From Thermocaproicibacter sp036260805 (GTDB lineage Bacteria > Bacillota > Clostridia > Oscillospirales > Acutalibacteraceae): a stretch of DNA of 51,190 bases. The notes under the pieces are model-generated. The model was not told the origin of the DNA. It saw nothing but the letters and a program-made list of their open reading frames with translations, and ran no database searches. The position numbers and the translations under genes are program-made. This document shows positions 17,577-26,383 of the stretch, one piece after another. The stretch lies in assembly GCA_036260805.1 (NCBI GenBank), contig DATALZ010000017.1, forward strand, positions 1 through 51,190, given 5' to 3'. Position 1 is the first letter of the stretch. The number at the start of each line of letters is the position of its first letter.

Positions 17577-18068
17577 TCAGGGGAACATCAGGGAGAGATA
17601 TTCTTTTCCTGTCTCTGTGCGGAACAGCCGGTCGCCGGTTTGTTTTGCGTTTTCAGGGGATATCTCGTCTTCATAGAAATTTACCAGCAGGTCGGCCTCC
17701 ACCAGAATCTGATAATCCAGGCCGTCAATCCTGCTGTAGGTGTGGTGGTGCCCAATGAGATAGCATACGCGTTCCACAAAATCCCCGTCCAGGCCGAATG
17801 GAGCAAGCAGCACCCTCGCAACGGGAGGCCCTTCGAGCTCCTGCCAGTTGCCCGCCGAAGAACTGTGGATTTTCTCACTGTTGTGAATGCCGATATCGTG
17901 CAGCGCGGCGGCGGTTTTCAGGATGCCCAGAGTGCGTTCGCCGAGGCCTTCTTTTTCACCGATCAGCGCCGCGTAGGTGTAGACCTTCAGCGCATGCTGA
18001 ATCCGTTTCGGGTCGCCCGCGTTGTAGCGCATCATTTCGGTCAAAATATCATGGATTGGTACGTTCAT
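17577..18068 (-). CDS. HD-domain phosphohydrolase
   Basis: A 163-aa cytoplasmic protein of the HD superfamily of metal-dependent phosphohydrolases. The metal ligands are visible in order: His of RIQHALKV (about 26), the HD pair of AALHDIG (about 57-58), HHH of IGHHHTYS (about 107-109) and Asp of EADLLVN (about 125). Such small HD proteins hydrolyse nucleotides or phosphoesters; the substrate here is unknown. The ribosome site is AGAGG before ATGAACG. It lies 79 bases after the prsA-like gene, separated from it by a terminator, so it may be transcribed mainly by readthrough or from an unseen promoter. Confidence 0.85.
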   Translation of the reverse strand: MNVPIHDILTEMMRYNAGDPKRIQHALKVYTYAALIGEKEGLGERTLGILKTAAALHDIGIHNSEKIHSSSAGNWQELEGPPVARVLLAPFGLDGDFVERVCYLIGHHHTYSRIDGLDYQILVEADLLVNFYEDEISPENAKQTGDRLFRTETGKEYLSLMFP

Positions 18069-18098
18069 TTTGATTCATCCTCTCTATTGCTTTAAACC

Positions 18099-18126
18099 AA
18101 AAAGCCGCCCCCGTTTTGGGAGCGGC
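18099..18126 (-). terminator. Hairpin terminator after the prsA-like gene
   Basis: On the minus strand GCCGCTCCC pairs with GGGGGCGGC around an AAAAC-type loop, followed by TTTTT. Confidence 0.82.
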
Positions 18127-18147
18127 CGAACTGTTTGTTGGGAAAAA

Positions 18148-19200
18148 TCAGGACTGGAACATTTTCGGGTCATAGGAGTTAAGCGCGCTGTCGTTTACGG
18201 TGATTGCGTTGCTCAGAGCATCGGTTTCCTTCTGAAGCTCGGTCGTGAATTCGTCTGACTTATAGCTCACAAGAAGATTGTTGCGGTTGTCCGCATTGCT
18301 GATTTGTGTTGCGGCGCTCTTGTTGATGTCGTTTTTCACAATCAGAAGGTAGGTCTGCTCGTCTTTCAGCTCGACTGTCTTTACTTCTCCGTCTTTCATG
18401 GATTTCAAAGCGGTTTTCATGGCTGTCGGGTATTGGGTGTCGGTCGTAAGGTTGACGTTGCCGGCGTGAAGCTGGTCGTTGGAACTCTTCAAGACCTTCT
18501 TATATGCGTCCGCTGCCTGCTGAATCGTCATCTTTCCGGCTTTGATCTGATCGGCGTAATCGTTAATTGGCTTCTCAGCGTCTTTCTTCTGCGCGTCGGA
18601 ATAGGCTTTCACGTAGTTGCCGCTGGCGTCCGTCGTGTAAAGGTTGCATGCAAGGTATGAGAAGTCGGTGTAGTTCTTGGTGTAATAGCTCTTCAGTTCG
18701 TCGTCGGGGACGGCCTTTGTGCCGTTCTTTCCGTAGATTGCGTCAAAAATCTTCTTTTCCTTGTAGTAGGCGTCGCCGTAGGCAAGCTGGAAGGAAGACT
18801 GCGCAATGCCGAATTTCTCAAGCTGCGCCGAATACTGGCTCCACGCGGAATTTGCCATGCTTTCGGCCGATTTCTTTTCGGTGTCGGAAAGGGTCAGCTT
18901 CATATCGCTCATCTTTTTGTCCAGAGCAACCAGCTGTTTCGTGTAAGACAGCGCTTTTTCGCGGATCCAGGTCTTAGCGTCCTTGTTTTCAATCTTCTGG
19001 TCAAGAACCTTTTTGCTGGAATCCGTCTTTTTACCGTCTGCGGTCTGGTAGGCGCTGTATAAATAATAAACATAGCTTCCAATCGGCACTTTCGTTGAGC
19101 CGGATTGTACCGCCCAGCTTTTATCCGCGGAGCAGCCCGCTGCGGAAGCGCAAACAGCCGCGGCCAGAGCCAGTGCGGCTATTTTTTTCAAATATTTCAT
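18148..19200 (-). CDS. PrsA/SurA-like foldase lipoprotein
   Basis: A 350-aa lipoprotein with signal peptide and lipobox (SAAGC, Cys near 23). The body is the alpha-helical chaperone type seen in PrsA and SurA: a helical N-domain (about 70-165), a central segment matching a parvulin-like insert (about 175-300, with YTKNYTDFSYLA and KDGEVKTVELKDEQTYLLIV) and a C-terminal helix. It would help exported proteins fold outside the membrane. A parvulin catalytic signature is not clearly recognisable, so isomerase activity is uncertain. Its place directly after mfd is typical for clostridia. Own promoter at 19291-19319; a hairpin (19238-19262) sits in its leader. Confidence 0.78.
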   Translation of the reverse strand: MKYLKKIAALALAAAVCASAAGCSADKSWAVQSGSTKVPIGSYVYYLYSAYQTADGKKTDSSKKVLDQKIENKDAKTWIREKALSYTKQLVALDKKMSDMKLTLSDTEKKSAESMANSAWSQYSAQLEKFGIAQSSFQLAYGDAYYKEKKIFDAIYGKNGTKAVPDDELKSYYTKNYTDFSYLACNLYTTDASGNYVKAYSDAQKKDAEKPINDYADQIKAGKMTIQQAADAYKKVLKSSNDQLHAGNVNLTTDTQYPTAMKTALKSMKDGEVKTVELKDEQTYLLIVKNDINKSAATQISNADNRNNLLVSYKSDEFTTELQKETDALSNAITVNDSALNSYDPKMFQS

Positions 19201-19290
19201 AATAATGATCGTTCCTTTCTTATTATCCCAGAGGGGAATACCAGGTATCTGTTTGCTGGTATTTTTATAATTCTAAAATACTATGTTGCA

Positions 19291-19319
19291 ATTATACACT
19301 TTTTGAGGGAGGCTGTCCA
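19291..19319 (-). promoter_or_regulatory. Promoter between mfd and the prsA-like gene
   Basis: Minus strand TGGACA, 17-base spacer, consensus TATAAT. It would let the foldase be expressed apart from mfd. Confidence 0.6.
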
Positions 19320-19333
19320 CGGATTTTTTCAGC

Positions 19334-22300
19334 CTAGCTTTTTGCGTCCTGCGGCTTTTTACCCAAAAGTGCAAGTGTTTCTTCCAGTACGTCAAGCGGC
19401 GTGGTTCCGGTTGGAATCTTCACGCTGATATACGGCTTGGCGCCCGCGTTGAGCATCACCCTGCCGTGCATGGAAGCAATCAGCACGGCCACGCGTTTCA
19501 TATCGAAGCTGTCGCGGAACAAAAGCAGCTTGTCGTTCTGCTGTTTGATTTCGCGGATTCCGAGCTGCGAAGCCTGGTTGCGCAGCAGCGCAATCTGAAC
19601 CAGCCCGTTTACGCTTGCCGGAGGCTCGCCGAAACGGTCGATGAGCTCGTCGGTCACGTCGAGAGCATCCTCTTTCGTGCGGATATCCGCAATCCTGCGG
19701 TAGATGTCCAGCCTCTGGCTGAGGTCCTGAATGTAGCTTTCGGGGATATGCGCCTGAACCTGAAGGTCCACAAGGCATTCTTCGCCATATTCCCGCACGG
19801 TTTCGCCCTTTTCGCGGCTGATTGCCTCGGAGAGCAGGTGCAGGTACATGTCGTAGCCGACGGCTTCCATGTGTCCGTGCTGTTCCCCGCCTAATATATT
19901 GCCCGCGCCGCGGATTTCCATGTCTCTCATTGCAATTTTAAATCCGGCGCCGAACTCCGTAAACTGGCGGATCGCCGAAAGACGTTTCTGCGCAATCTCC
20001 GAAAGCACCTTGTTGCGCGTAAACGTAAGGTATGCGTAGGCGCGCCGGGTGGAGCGCCCCACGCGGCCGCGAATCTGGTGCAGCTGCGAAAGGCCCATGC
20101 GGTCGGCGTTTTCGATAATGAGCGTGTTCACGTTCGGAACATCCACGCCGGTTTCAATAATGGTGGTGCACACGAGCACGTCGATTTCCTGCTCAATGAG
20201 CCGCCGCCATACTTCGGAGAGCTCCTGCTCGCTCATTTTGCCGTGCCCGAAGCCGACCTTTGCTTCCGGCACCGCAGCCTGAATTTTTGCAGCCGTCCGT
20301 TCGATGCTTGCCACGTCGTTGTGCAGATAGTAAACCTGCCCGCCGCGGCGCAGCTCACGCCGGATGGCTTCGTTGATGATTCCGTCGTCGTGCTCCAGAA
20401 CGTAAGTCTGCACCGGGTGGCGGTCGTGCGGTGCTTCTTCAATAACGCTCATGTCGCGTATTCCGGATAGTGCCATGTTCAGCGTGCGCGGAATCGGCGT
20501 GGCGGAGAGCGTCAGCACGTCGACGTCCTTGTATTTCGTTTTCAGCTTTTCCTTTTGGGCGACGCCGAAGCGCTGCTCCTCGTCAATAACAATCAGGCCG
20601 AGGTCGCGGAAATCAACGTCCTGCGAAATCAGGCGGTGCGTGCCGACGACCATGTCCACTTCGCCGTGCCTCAGCTTCCGGATAATTTCATCCTGCTGCT
20701 TCGGGGTACGGAAACGCGAAAGCAGTTCCACCTTAATGGGGAACCCCTCCATACGTTGGGTGATGGTCTGGTAGTGCTGCCACGCGAGAATTGTTGTTGG
20801 AACGAGCATGGCGCACTGTTTGCCATCCGTCACGCACTTGAACGCGGCGCGCAGCGCCACTTCCGTTTTGCCAAAACCGACGTCACCGCACAGCAGGCGT
20901 TCCATCGGCACTTCGCGTTCCATGTCACTCTTGATTTCTTCAATACAGCGCAGCTGATCTTCGGTTTCCTCAAATTCAAAATGGGATTCAAAGTCGCGCT
21001 GCCATTCGTTGTCCTGCGGGAACGCGTGGCCTTTTGTCTCCATGCGCTCGGCATAGAGCTTAATTAAATCCTTGGCGATATCTTTTACAGCACGGCGGAC
21101 TTTTGCTTTCGCTTTCTGCCAGTCGGTGCCGCCAAGGCGGTTCAGCTTTACGCTCGCGTCCTCGCGCGGGCCGATGTATTTCGAGACCATGTCGAGCTGG
21201 GTGACCGGAACATACAGAGTGTCACCCTTCGCGTACTGTACCTTGATGTAATCCTTGACGATTCCCTGCATATCGATTTTATGGATTCCCTCGAACACGC
21301 CGATTCCGTGCGTGGCGTGAACGATGTAATCGCCGGGTGCAAGGTCGGAAATATCGGTAATTTCCTGCCCGTTTTTGATCTTCTTCGCCCGTTTCGCTTT
21401 TGGCGAAGCCATGCGCCCGCGGGTAATCAGCCCGAAAAACGCGCCGGGATATTCAAGCCCGCCCGAAAGCGCGCCTACGGTGACGACGACTTCGCCGCGC
21501 TCTATTTTCTGCGGGTCGTCCACATAGGCGGCGTTGATATTCTGCGCCTGCAAATCTTCTGCAATCGTCCTTGCCGAGCGTTCGTTCCCGGCGAGCACGG
21601 CGCAGGCCCATTTGTTTTCCAGCATGTTTTTCAGGTCTTCCGTTAAGAGCTGCATGCTGCCGCCCCACGCGGAAAGCTGGCGAACCGTCAGGTTCAGCAC
21701 GGTGCGCACCGGCGTGTCGTAGCCGCCGTGTACGAAAGCATCCAGGTAAATAACGCCGGATTTCTCAAAATAATTCAGTGCGTAGGGCCAGTCCCGGCTG
21801 TAGGTGTCCAGCGTGCGGCAGAGCGTTCCGTCCGAAAGGTAATCCTTCAGATCTTCACCCCACTGCCACAGAACGCTGCGCATCCGTTCGCGCGATTTTA
21901 CCGGCTCGCTGGCGAACAGAATCATCTTATCGTCCAAATAGTCGAAAAGCGTGGCCGTTGCTCCGCCGTACAGAATCGGCAGGAATTTGTCCGCGTTTCC
22001 GAGGGTCAGGCCGCTTTTCAGCTTGTCGGATTCCCGGTTCAGCACAGACCTCGCCGCGGCTGCGGTTTTTCCGCGCAGTTCGGACGCAAGGGAATCGATT
22101 TTTTCCGCCAGCCCCTGCGGGTCGGTGACAAGCGCTTCCACCGCGGGGGAAACGGTAACGCTTTCCACTGCTTCGGTACGGCGCTGCGTTACGGGGTCGA
22201 AGAACGAGAGCGTGTCGATTTCATCGCCGAAGAATTCCGCTCTGACCGGCGACGGAAGCCCGGGCGGGAAAAAGTCGAGAATTCCTCCTCGGCGGGAATA

Positions 22301-22813
22301 CTGCCCCGGCCCGTCAATCTGCGACGCCTGTTCATAGCCGCAGGCGGAAAGAACGCTCAGTACGTTATCCATCGAAACCGTCATGCCAGATTTCAGCGTA
22401 ATCGTGCGCCGCCTGAGCTCCGAGGGGGGAATAGTCAGTTGCAGAGCCGCGTCCACACAGCAGACAACCGCGCCGCATCCGCCGTTCAGCAGAGAAGTCA
22501 GCGCCAGAATGCGCTGGTGCTCGTATTCATGGGAGCTGCCCTCGGTGTCGCGGAGCGAGAAATCGCGGAAGGGGTAAAACAGCGTTTTCAGCCCCATTGC
22601 TTCCAGGTCGGAGCAGAGGCGGTTTGCCTCCTGCTCGTCGCTGGTCACGACAAAAGCCCTGCGCCCGAGTCGGGAGCAGAGCGAGTAGATGATATTTGCT
22701 TTATGAACGCCGGTCACACCCGTGACGGCGGCAGGCAGAGTCTGTTCGCGCACTGCCGATTCCAGGGCAGCGTATTCTTTCAGCCCGCCGATTGCGCTGT
22801 TGAGAAATTCCAT
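19334..22813 (-). CDS. mfd: Transcription-repair coupling factor
   Basis: An 1159-aa DNA translocase that removes RNA polymerase stalled at lesions and recruits UvrA. Domains in order: an N-terminal UvrB-like module (about 1-330), the RNA-polymerase-interacting domain (about 480-560, including GDYIVHATHGIGVFEGI), and RecG-like helicase domains with Walker A CGDVGFGKTEVALRAAFK (about 640), the DEEQ box VIDEEQRFG (about 745), the SATPIPRTL motif and the GRVGRS motif (about 920). A C-terminal TRCF domain ends the protein. Length is normal for the family. It lies 72 bases after pth, in the conserved pth-mfd order. Confidence 0.97.
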   Translation of the reverse strand: MEFLNSAIGGLKEYAALESAVREQTLPAAVTGVTGVHKANIIYSLCSRLGRRAFVVTSDEQEANRLCSDLEAMGLKTLFYPFRDFSLRDTEGSSHEYEHQRILALTSLLNGGCGAVVCCVDAALQLTIPPSELRRRTITLKSGMTVSMDNVLSVLSACGYEQASQIDGPGQYSRRGGILDFFPPGLPSPVRAEFFGDEIDTLSFFDPVTQRRTEAVESVTVSPAVEALVTDPQGLAEKIDSLASELRGKTAAAARSVLNRESDKLKSGLTLGNADKFLPILYGGATATLFDYLDDKMILFASEPVKSRERMRSVLWQWGEDLKDYLSDGTLCRTLDTYSRDWPYALNYFEKSGVIYLDAFVHGGYDTPVRTVLNLTVRQLSAWGGSMQLLTEDLKNMLENKWACAVLAGNERSARTIAEDLQAQNINAAYVDDPQKIERGEVVVTVGALSGGLEYPGAFFGLITRGRMASPKAKRAKKIKNGQEITDISDLAPGDYIVHATHGIGVFEGIHKIDMQGIVKDYIKVQYAKGDTLYVPVTQLDMVSKYIGPREDASVKLNRLGGTDWQKAKAKVRRAVKDIAKDLIKLYAERMETKGHAFPQDNEWQRDFESHFEFEETEDQLRCIEEIKSDMEREVPMERLLCGDVGFGKTEVALRAAFKCVTDGKQCAMLVPTTILAWQHYQTITQRMEGFPIKVELLSRFRTPKQQDEIIRKLRHGEVDMVVGTHRLISQDVDFRDLGLIVIDEEQRFGVAQKEKLKTKYKDVDVLTLSATPIPRTLNMALSGIRDMSVIEEAPHDRHPVQTYVLEHDDGIINEAIRRELRRGGQVYYLHNDVASIERTAAKIQAAVPEAKVGFGHGKMSEQELSEVWRRLIEQEIDVLVCTTIIETGVDVPNVNTLIIENADRMGLSQLHQIRGRVGRSTRRAYAYLTFTRNKVLSEIAQKRLSAIRQFTEFGAGFKIAMRDMEIRGAGNILGGEQHGHMEAVGYDMYLHLLSEAISREKGETVREYGEECLVDLQVQAHIPESYIQDLSQRLDIYRRIADIRTKEDALDVTDELIDRFGEPPASVNGLVQIALLRNQASQLGIREIKQQNDKLLLFRDSFDMKRVAVLIASMHGRVMLNAGAKPYISVKIPTGTTPLDVLEETLALLGKKPQDAKS

Positions 22814-22885
22814 GAAGTTCTCCTATAATCTATAATTTCCTGTCCCGCTTTTGCGGGGTGCAGGCAGATAATTTTTTAATTTAAA

Positions 22886-23494
22886 TCAGCCGTTGAATTG
22901 ATTCATGGCTTCTGCGGCCTTGCCCTGAACCATCAGTTCCACAGCGGAGTAGGCGTGTTCTACCGCTTCATAGAATAGCTTACGGTCGCTGTCGGAAAAA
23001 CGGGAAAGAACCCAGTCCGCAAGATCCCATCGCGGGTCGGGCCGGTCACCGGTTCCGAGCTTAATGCGGGGGAACGTGTCTTTTCCGGCGAGGTAGATAA
23101 TGTTTTTCATCCCGTTCTGCCCGCCGTCGCTTCCCTTCATGCGGATGCGCAGCTTTCCGGGAACAAACGAAATATCGTCGTAGATTATAATGACCCGCTC
23201 TGGCGGCAGCTTGTAAAAGTTCATCGCTTCCGTCACGCTCTGGCCGCTGAGGTTCATGTAGGTGGAAGGCTTCAGCAGCAGAACTTTTTTTCCGCCGATC
23301 ACAGCGGTTCCGCACAGACCCTTGAATTTCAGGCGGTCGATTTTCACGCCGGCCTTTTCCGCAAAATAGTCCAGCGCCATAAATCCGGCGTTGTGCCGTG
23401 TGCCGTCGTATTTGTCGCCCGGGTTGCCGAGCCCTGCGATCAGGTATTCGACGGAACCCGACGGCTCTTCCTTTTTTTGAAACAGATTCAGCAT
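22886..23494 (-). CDS. pth: Peptidyl-tRNA hydrolase
   Basis: A 202-aa cytoplasmic enzyme that cleaves peptidyl-tRNA released by stalled ribosomes. It has the family motifs LIAGLGNPGDKYDGTRHNAGF (catalytic His in TRHNAGF), SYMNLSGQSV-type segment (here STYMNLSGQSV), the DDISFVPGKLRIR segment with its conserved Asp, and GSDGGQNGMKNI. The ATG at 23494 is chosen over one four codons upstream because the GGAGG ribosome site lies within those codons. In Bacillus the gene between prs and pth is ctc; here that gene is absent and a 311-base non-coding stretch is present. Confidence 0.96.
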   Translation of the reverse strand: MLNLFQKKEEPSGSVEYLIAGLGNPGDKYDGTRHNAGFMALDYFAEKAGVKIDRLKFKGLCGTAVIGGKKVLLLKPSTYMNLSGQSVTEAMNFYKLPPERVIIIYDDISFVPGKLRIRMKGSDGGQNGMKNIIYLAGKDTFPRIKLGTGDRPDPRWDLADWVLSRFSDSDRKLFYEAVEHAYSAVELMVQGKAAEAMNQFNG

Positions 23495-23700
23495 GAGGCC
23501 CTCCATTTTCTAAAACCCAATTCTAAAACCAAAGTCGAAAGTTTTGACCGGTTTGGCGCAGCCAAATTTCCGCTGTATCTTGTGGAAAAGGACAAAACGT
23601 CTTGTTTAACTGCGTATAAAGCCTTAAGCGGAATGGATTGCTCCACCCCGCCTGCTTGGTTTTTTATGATGTTAAAAATAAAACTTAAAAAATATTCTAA

Positions 23701-23740
23701 TTGTCCTCAGGTCGGACGGACCCGTCCGGCCTGAGGACAA
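23701..23740 (-). other. Long hairpin between prs and pth
   Basis: TTGTCCTCAGG and CCTGAGGACAA form the outer stem. Inside it, CGGACGG and CCGTCCG pair with one mismatch, making an 18-bp arm with a tiny loop. A T run does not follow closely on the minus strand, so this may be a prs terminator, a processing site or a repeat. The other bases of this 311-base gap show nothing recognisable. Confidence 0.6.
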
Positions 23741-23805
23741 AAGCTATAAAATTTCTCCATCATTGTTCTGAGGTTCACAGCCAAAAACATGACGGCTTAA
23801 AAGGC

Positions 23806-24762
23806 TTATCTGAACAGTGGAGAAACCGGCTTGTCTTCGTAAATGCGTTCAATTGCTTCGGCGAACAGCGGAGCAACGGAAAGAACCGTCATGTTCGGCA
23901 GAAGTTTTTCAGAGGTAAGCGGAATGGTGTCCAGAATAACCAGCTCTTTAATAACGCTGTTCTGAATACGCTCAATTGCCGGGCCGGAAAGTACGGCATG
24001 CGTCGCGCAGGCAGTAACCTGCTGGGCGCCGTTGTCCACAATGGCTTTCGCGGCGTTGCAGAGGGTTCCGGCAGTATCGATCATATCGTCAACCAGAATG
24101 ACTTTTTTACCCTTTACGTTGCCGATGATGTTCATAACTTCGCAAACGTTTGCTTTCTGTCTGCGTTTGTCCACAATGGCAAGCGGGCATCCGATGCGTT
24201 CCGCAAAGTTGCGCGCGCGAGTCACGGAGCCAAGGTCGGGGGATACAACCACATATTCGTCTTCGTGGCCGCTGATGCGCTCTTTAATGTGAGAGGCAAG
24301 AACCGGAACACCGAGCAGATGATCCACAGGAATATTGAAGAATCCCTGAATCTGCGCTGCGTGAAGGTCCATCGTCAGAATGCGGTTTGCACCGGCTGTC
24401 GTCAGAAGGTCTGCCACCAGCTTTGCCGTAATCGGGTCGTGCGCCTTTGCCTTGCGGTCCTGGCGGGCATAACCGAAATACGGAATAACGGCGGTGATTC
24501 TTGCGGCGGATGCGCGCTTCATGGCGTCCATCATGATGAGCAGCTCCATTAGGTTGCTGTTTACCGGAGCGCAGGTGGACTGAACAATAAAGCAGTCCGA
24601 GCCGCGGACGGAGTCGAAAAGAGAAACTGAAATTTCTCCGTCGCTGAACGTCGTTACTTCACTTTTACCCATTGGGAGCCCAAGGCACTGTGCAACCTGT
24701 TCGGCTGCTTGTCTGCTTGCGCTGGCGGCAAAAATTTTAATGTCTTTTCCGTGAAAACTCAT
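23806..24762 (-). CDS. prs: Ribose-phosphate pyrophosphokinase
   Basis: A 318-aa cytoplasmic enzyme making PRPP from ribose 5-phosphate and ATP for purine, pyrimidine, His, Trp and NAD synthesis. Class I motifs are visible: FSDGEISVSLFDSVRGSD (about 38-55), ATP-binding region YFGYARQDRKA (about 95), the metal site MDLHAAQIQGFF (about 127) and the PRPP loop VILVDDMIDTAGTL (about 215-228). AGGGGG and AAGGAA precede the ATG. It follows glmU as in Bacillus, but with an unusually long 319-base spacer. Confidence 0.97.
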   Translation of the reverse strand: MSFHGKDIKIFAASASRQAAEQVAQCLGLPMGKSEVTTFSDGEISVSLFDSVRGSDCFIVQSTCAPVNSNLMELLIMMDAMKRASAARITAVIPYFGYARQDRKAKAHDPITAKLVADLLTTAGANRILTMDLHAAQIQGFFNIPVDHLLGVPVLASHIKERISGHEDEYVVVSPDLGSVTRARNFAERIGCPLAIVDKRRQKANVCEVMNIIGNVKGKKVILVDDMIDTAGTLCNAAKAIVDNGAQQVTACATHAVLSGPAIERIQNSVIKELVILDTIPLTSEKLLPNMTVLSVAPLFAEAIERIYEDKPVSPLFR

Positions 24763-25081
24763 TTCCTTTTATCCCCCTAAATTTTTGCAAAACAGTTTGG
24801 CCGGGTGCGAACGCAGGCGGTATGTTGCGGTTTTGCATGGTTTACAGTGTTGGTTTGTTCGCGGCGAAACGCCGGTTGTATTGTGTTTGCGGCATGTTCC
24901 AATCGCGGGGATTAAAAACAGGCCTGTTATGTTTGCGTCATTCTGGATTGGCGGCGGTAGTCTGTTTTAGGGCATGTTCGGAAAACACTTTGCCGAATGA
25001 TATTGGGTGCGCCCCTCCGGGCCTTTTACAAGTAAATTGCTGCAATTGTTTTCATCGCTGCCTGTTGGTAAGTACGAAAAA
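24763..25081 (-). other. 319-base spacer between truncated glmU and prs
   Basis: No open frame, terminator or known RNA was recognised. On the coding strand I looked for remnants of the missing GlmU acetyltransferase region and saw none that I could defend. The last bases hold the prs ribosome site. Confidence 0.4.
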
Positions 25082-26104
25082 TCAGCGCAGGGCAGTAAAA
25101 GGCGCCGGGTGTTCATCCGGCGCAGCGGTATATCCGCGGCCCCTCACACTGTCAAGTACGCAGCCTGAACCGATCGTGCAGGCTTCCAGTGCGGTGTTCG
25201 GGCCGATTGTGCAGCCGTCCCCAATTACAGTGCGGCCGCTCAGGATGGTTCCCGGCAGTACGGTGCAATTTTTCCCGACCGTTACATCCGGGCCGATGAC
25301 CACGCCGTCCGTGCAGGGAATGTCGACGCCCGCGCTCATCTGTGAGGAAAGAACCGCGTCCCGTGCAATAACGTTCAGCTCGTGAAGCTGCAGGCAGTCG
25401 TTGGCGCCCATTACGGCGTTTGCGCTGTCGGCAACGCATGCCCCGGCTTTCTTTCCCTGAGCAATGAGAAGCTCAATGGCGTCCGTCAGGTAGTATTCCC
25501 CCTGCGCGTTGCTGTTTTGTATCTGCGGCAGAATCGTCAGAAGGTCATCCGTGCGGAACCAGAACGCGCCGGAATTTACCTCTTTTACGGCAAGTTCTTC
25601 GGGCGAAGCGTCTTTTTGTTCCACAATTGCGCGCAAAGTACCGTCCTCACCGGTGCGGATAATACGTCCGTAACCCGTGGGGTCTTCGAGGAGTGCGGAA
25701 ATAACCGTAACGGAATTTCCTTTTTCCTTATGCTCGCAAAGGGCTTTCGCAATGGTTTCGGAATCCATGAACGGTGCGTCTCCGTTCAGAATCAGAACAT
25801 TTTCTCCAACTGCGTTTGCACGCAAAAAATCGGCCGCCATCATCACGGCGTGCCCGGTGCCCTTGCGTTCCGGCTGAAGTACCGGGACGGTCTGGGGGTC
25901 GTGCTCCTCAAGGTATGCATTGACCTGTTCGCTCATAAACCCGGTAACCACGCAGACTTTTTCTATCTGTGCGCCTCGGGCGGCGTCAAGAACCCATTGA
26001 AGCATCGGCTTGAACAGAACCGGGGAAAGGCACTTTGGCCGGTTCCATTTCATCCGTTTCCCCTCGCCGGCGGCAAGGATAACGGCACAGTTTTGCTGTG
26101 ACAT
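25082..26104 (-). CDS. glmU: UDP-GlcNAc pyrophosphorylase domain protein, GlmU without the acetyltransferase part
   Basis: Product of 340 aa against about 450-460 for full GlmU. The N-terminal uridylyltransferase is intact: LAAGEGKRMKWNRPKCL (about 10-26), GTGHAV (about 82), LNGDAPFM with the metal Asp (about 104), GYGRIIR, VEQKDA and EVNSGAFWF. After about 250 there are only three to four left-handed-helix hexapeptide turns (VVIGPDVTVGKNCTVLPGTI and on). The protein ends in APFTALR, a weak echo of the GPFAHLRPG segment where the acetyltransferase domain normally begins. It should make UDP-GlcNAc from GlcNAc-1-P and UTP but not acetylate GlcN-1-P. Position before prs is the conserved one. Confidence 0.88.
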   Translation of the reverse strand: MSQQNCAVILAAGEGKRMKWNRPKCLSPVLFKPMLQWVLDAARGAQIEKVCVVTGFMSEQVNAYLEEHDPQTVPVLQPERKGTGHAVMMAADFLRANAVGENVLILNGDAPFMDSETIAKALCEHKEKGNSVTVISALLEDPTGYGRIIRTGEDGTLRAIVEQKDASPEELAVKEVNSGAFWFRTDDLLTILPQIQNSNAQGEYYLTDAIELLIAQGKKAGACVADSANAVMGANDCLQLHELNVIARDAVLSSQMSAGVDIPCTDGVVIGPDVTVGKNCTVLPGTILSGRTVIGDGCTIGPNTALEACTIGSGCVLDSVRGRGYTAAPDEHPAPFTALR

Positions 26105-26145
26105 TCTTTTTCCTCCATAATCAAGACCGCTGCCATATCTCCTTT

Positions 26146-26175
26146 ATATTATCTCATATATATTTGTTTTTTCAA
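26146..26175 (-). promoter_or_regulatory. Candidate promoter of the glmU-prs-pth-mfd group
   Basis: Minus strand TTGAAA, 18-base spacer, TAATAT, about 40 bases before the glmU start. Confidence 0.5.
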
Positions 26176-26277
26176 GCGAAATGTTAAATTTAACGGCGTT
26201 TTGTAAATTTCGGCAAAACATAAATATAAAAATATCAAATTTTTTATTTTTAGAGGACAAACTTTCGCAAAATAATA

Positions 26278-26306
26278 TAGCATTTGCGCCTGCGATTTGC
26301 TATAAT
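26278..26306 (+). promoter_or_regulatory. Candidate promoter of ppdK
   Basis: Consensus TATAAT at 26301-26306 with an extended -10 (TGC just before). The -35 (TAGCAT, 17-base spacer) is poor. About 78 bases lie between it and the start codon. Confidence 0.5.
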
Positions 26307-26383
26307 ACTCTCTGAGCGTTAAATTACCACTATTCCTTCGATATGCGCGATAAAATTTTATTATAATTTAGGAGGTATTGTTA

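Noticed and set aside
21728..22828. A 366-codon plus-strand frame antisense to mfd
   Set aside because: mfd is unmistakable on the other strand; the product has low-quality Arg/Gln-rich composition.
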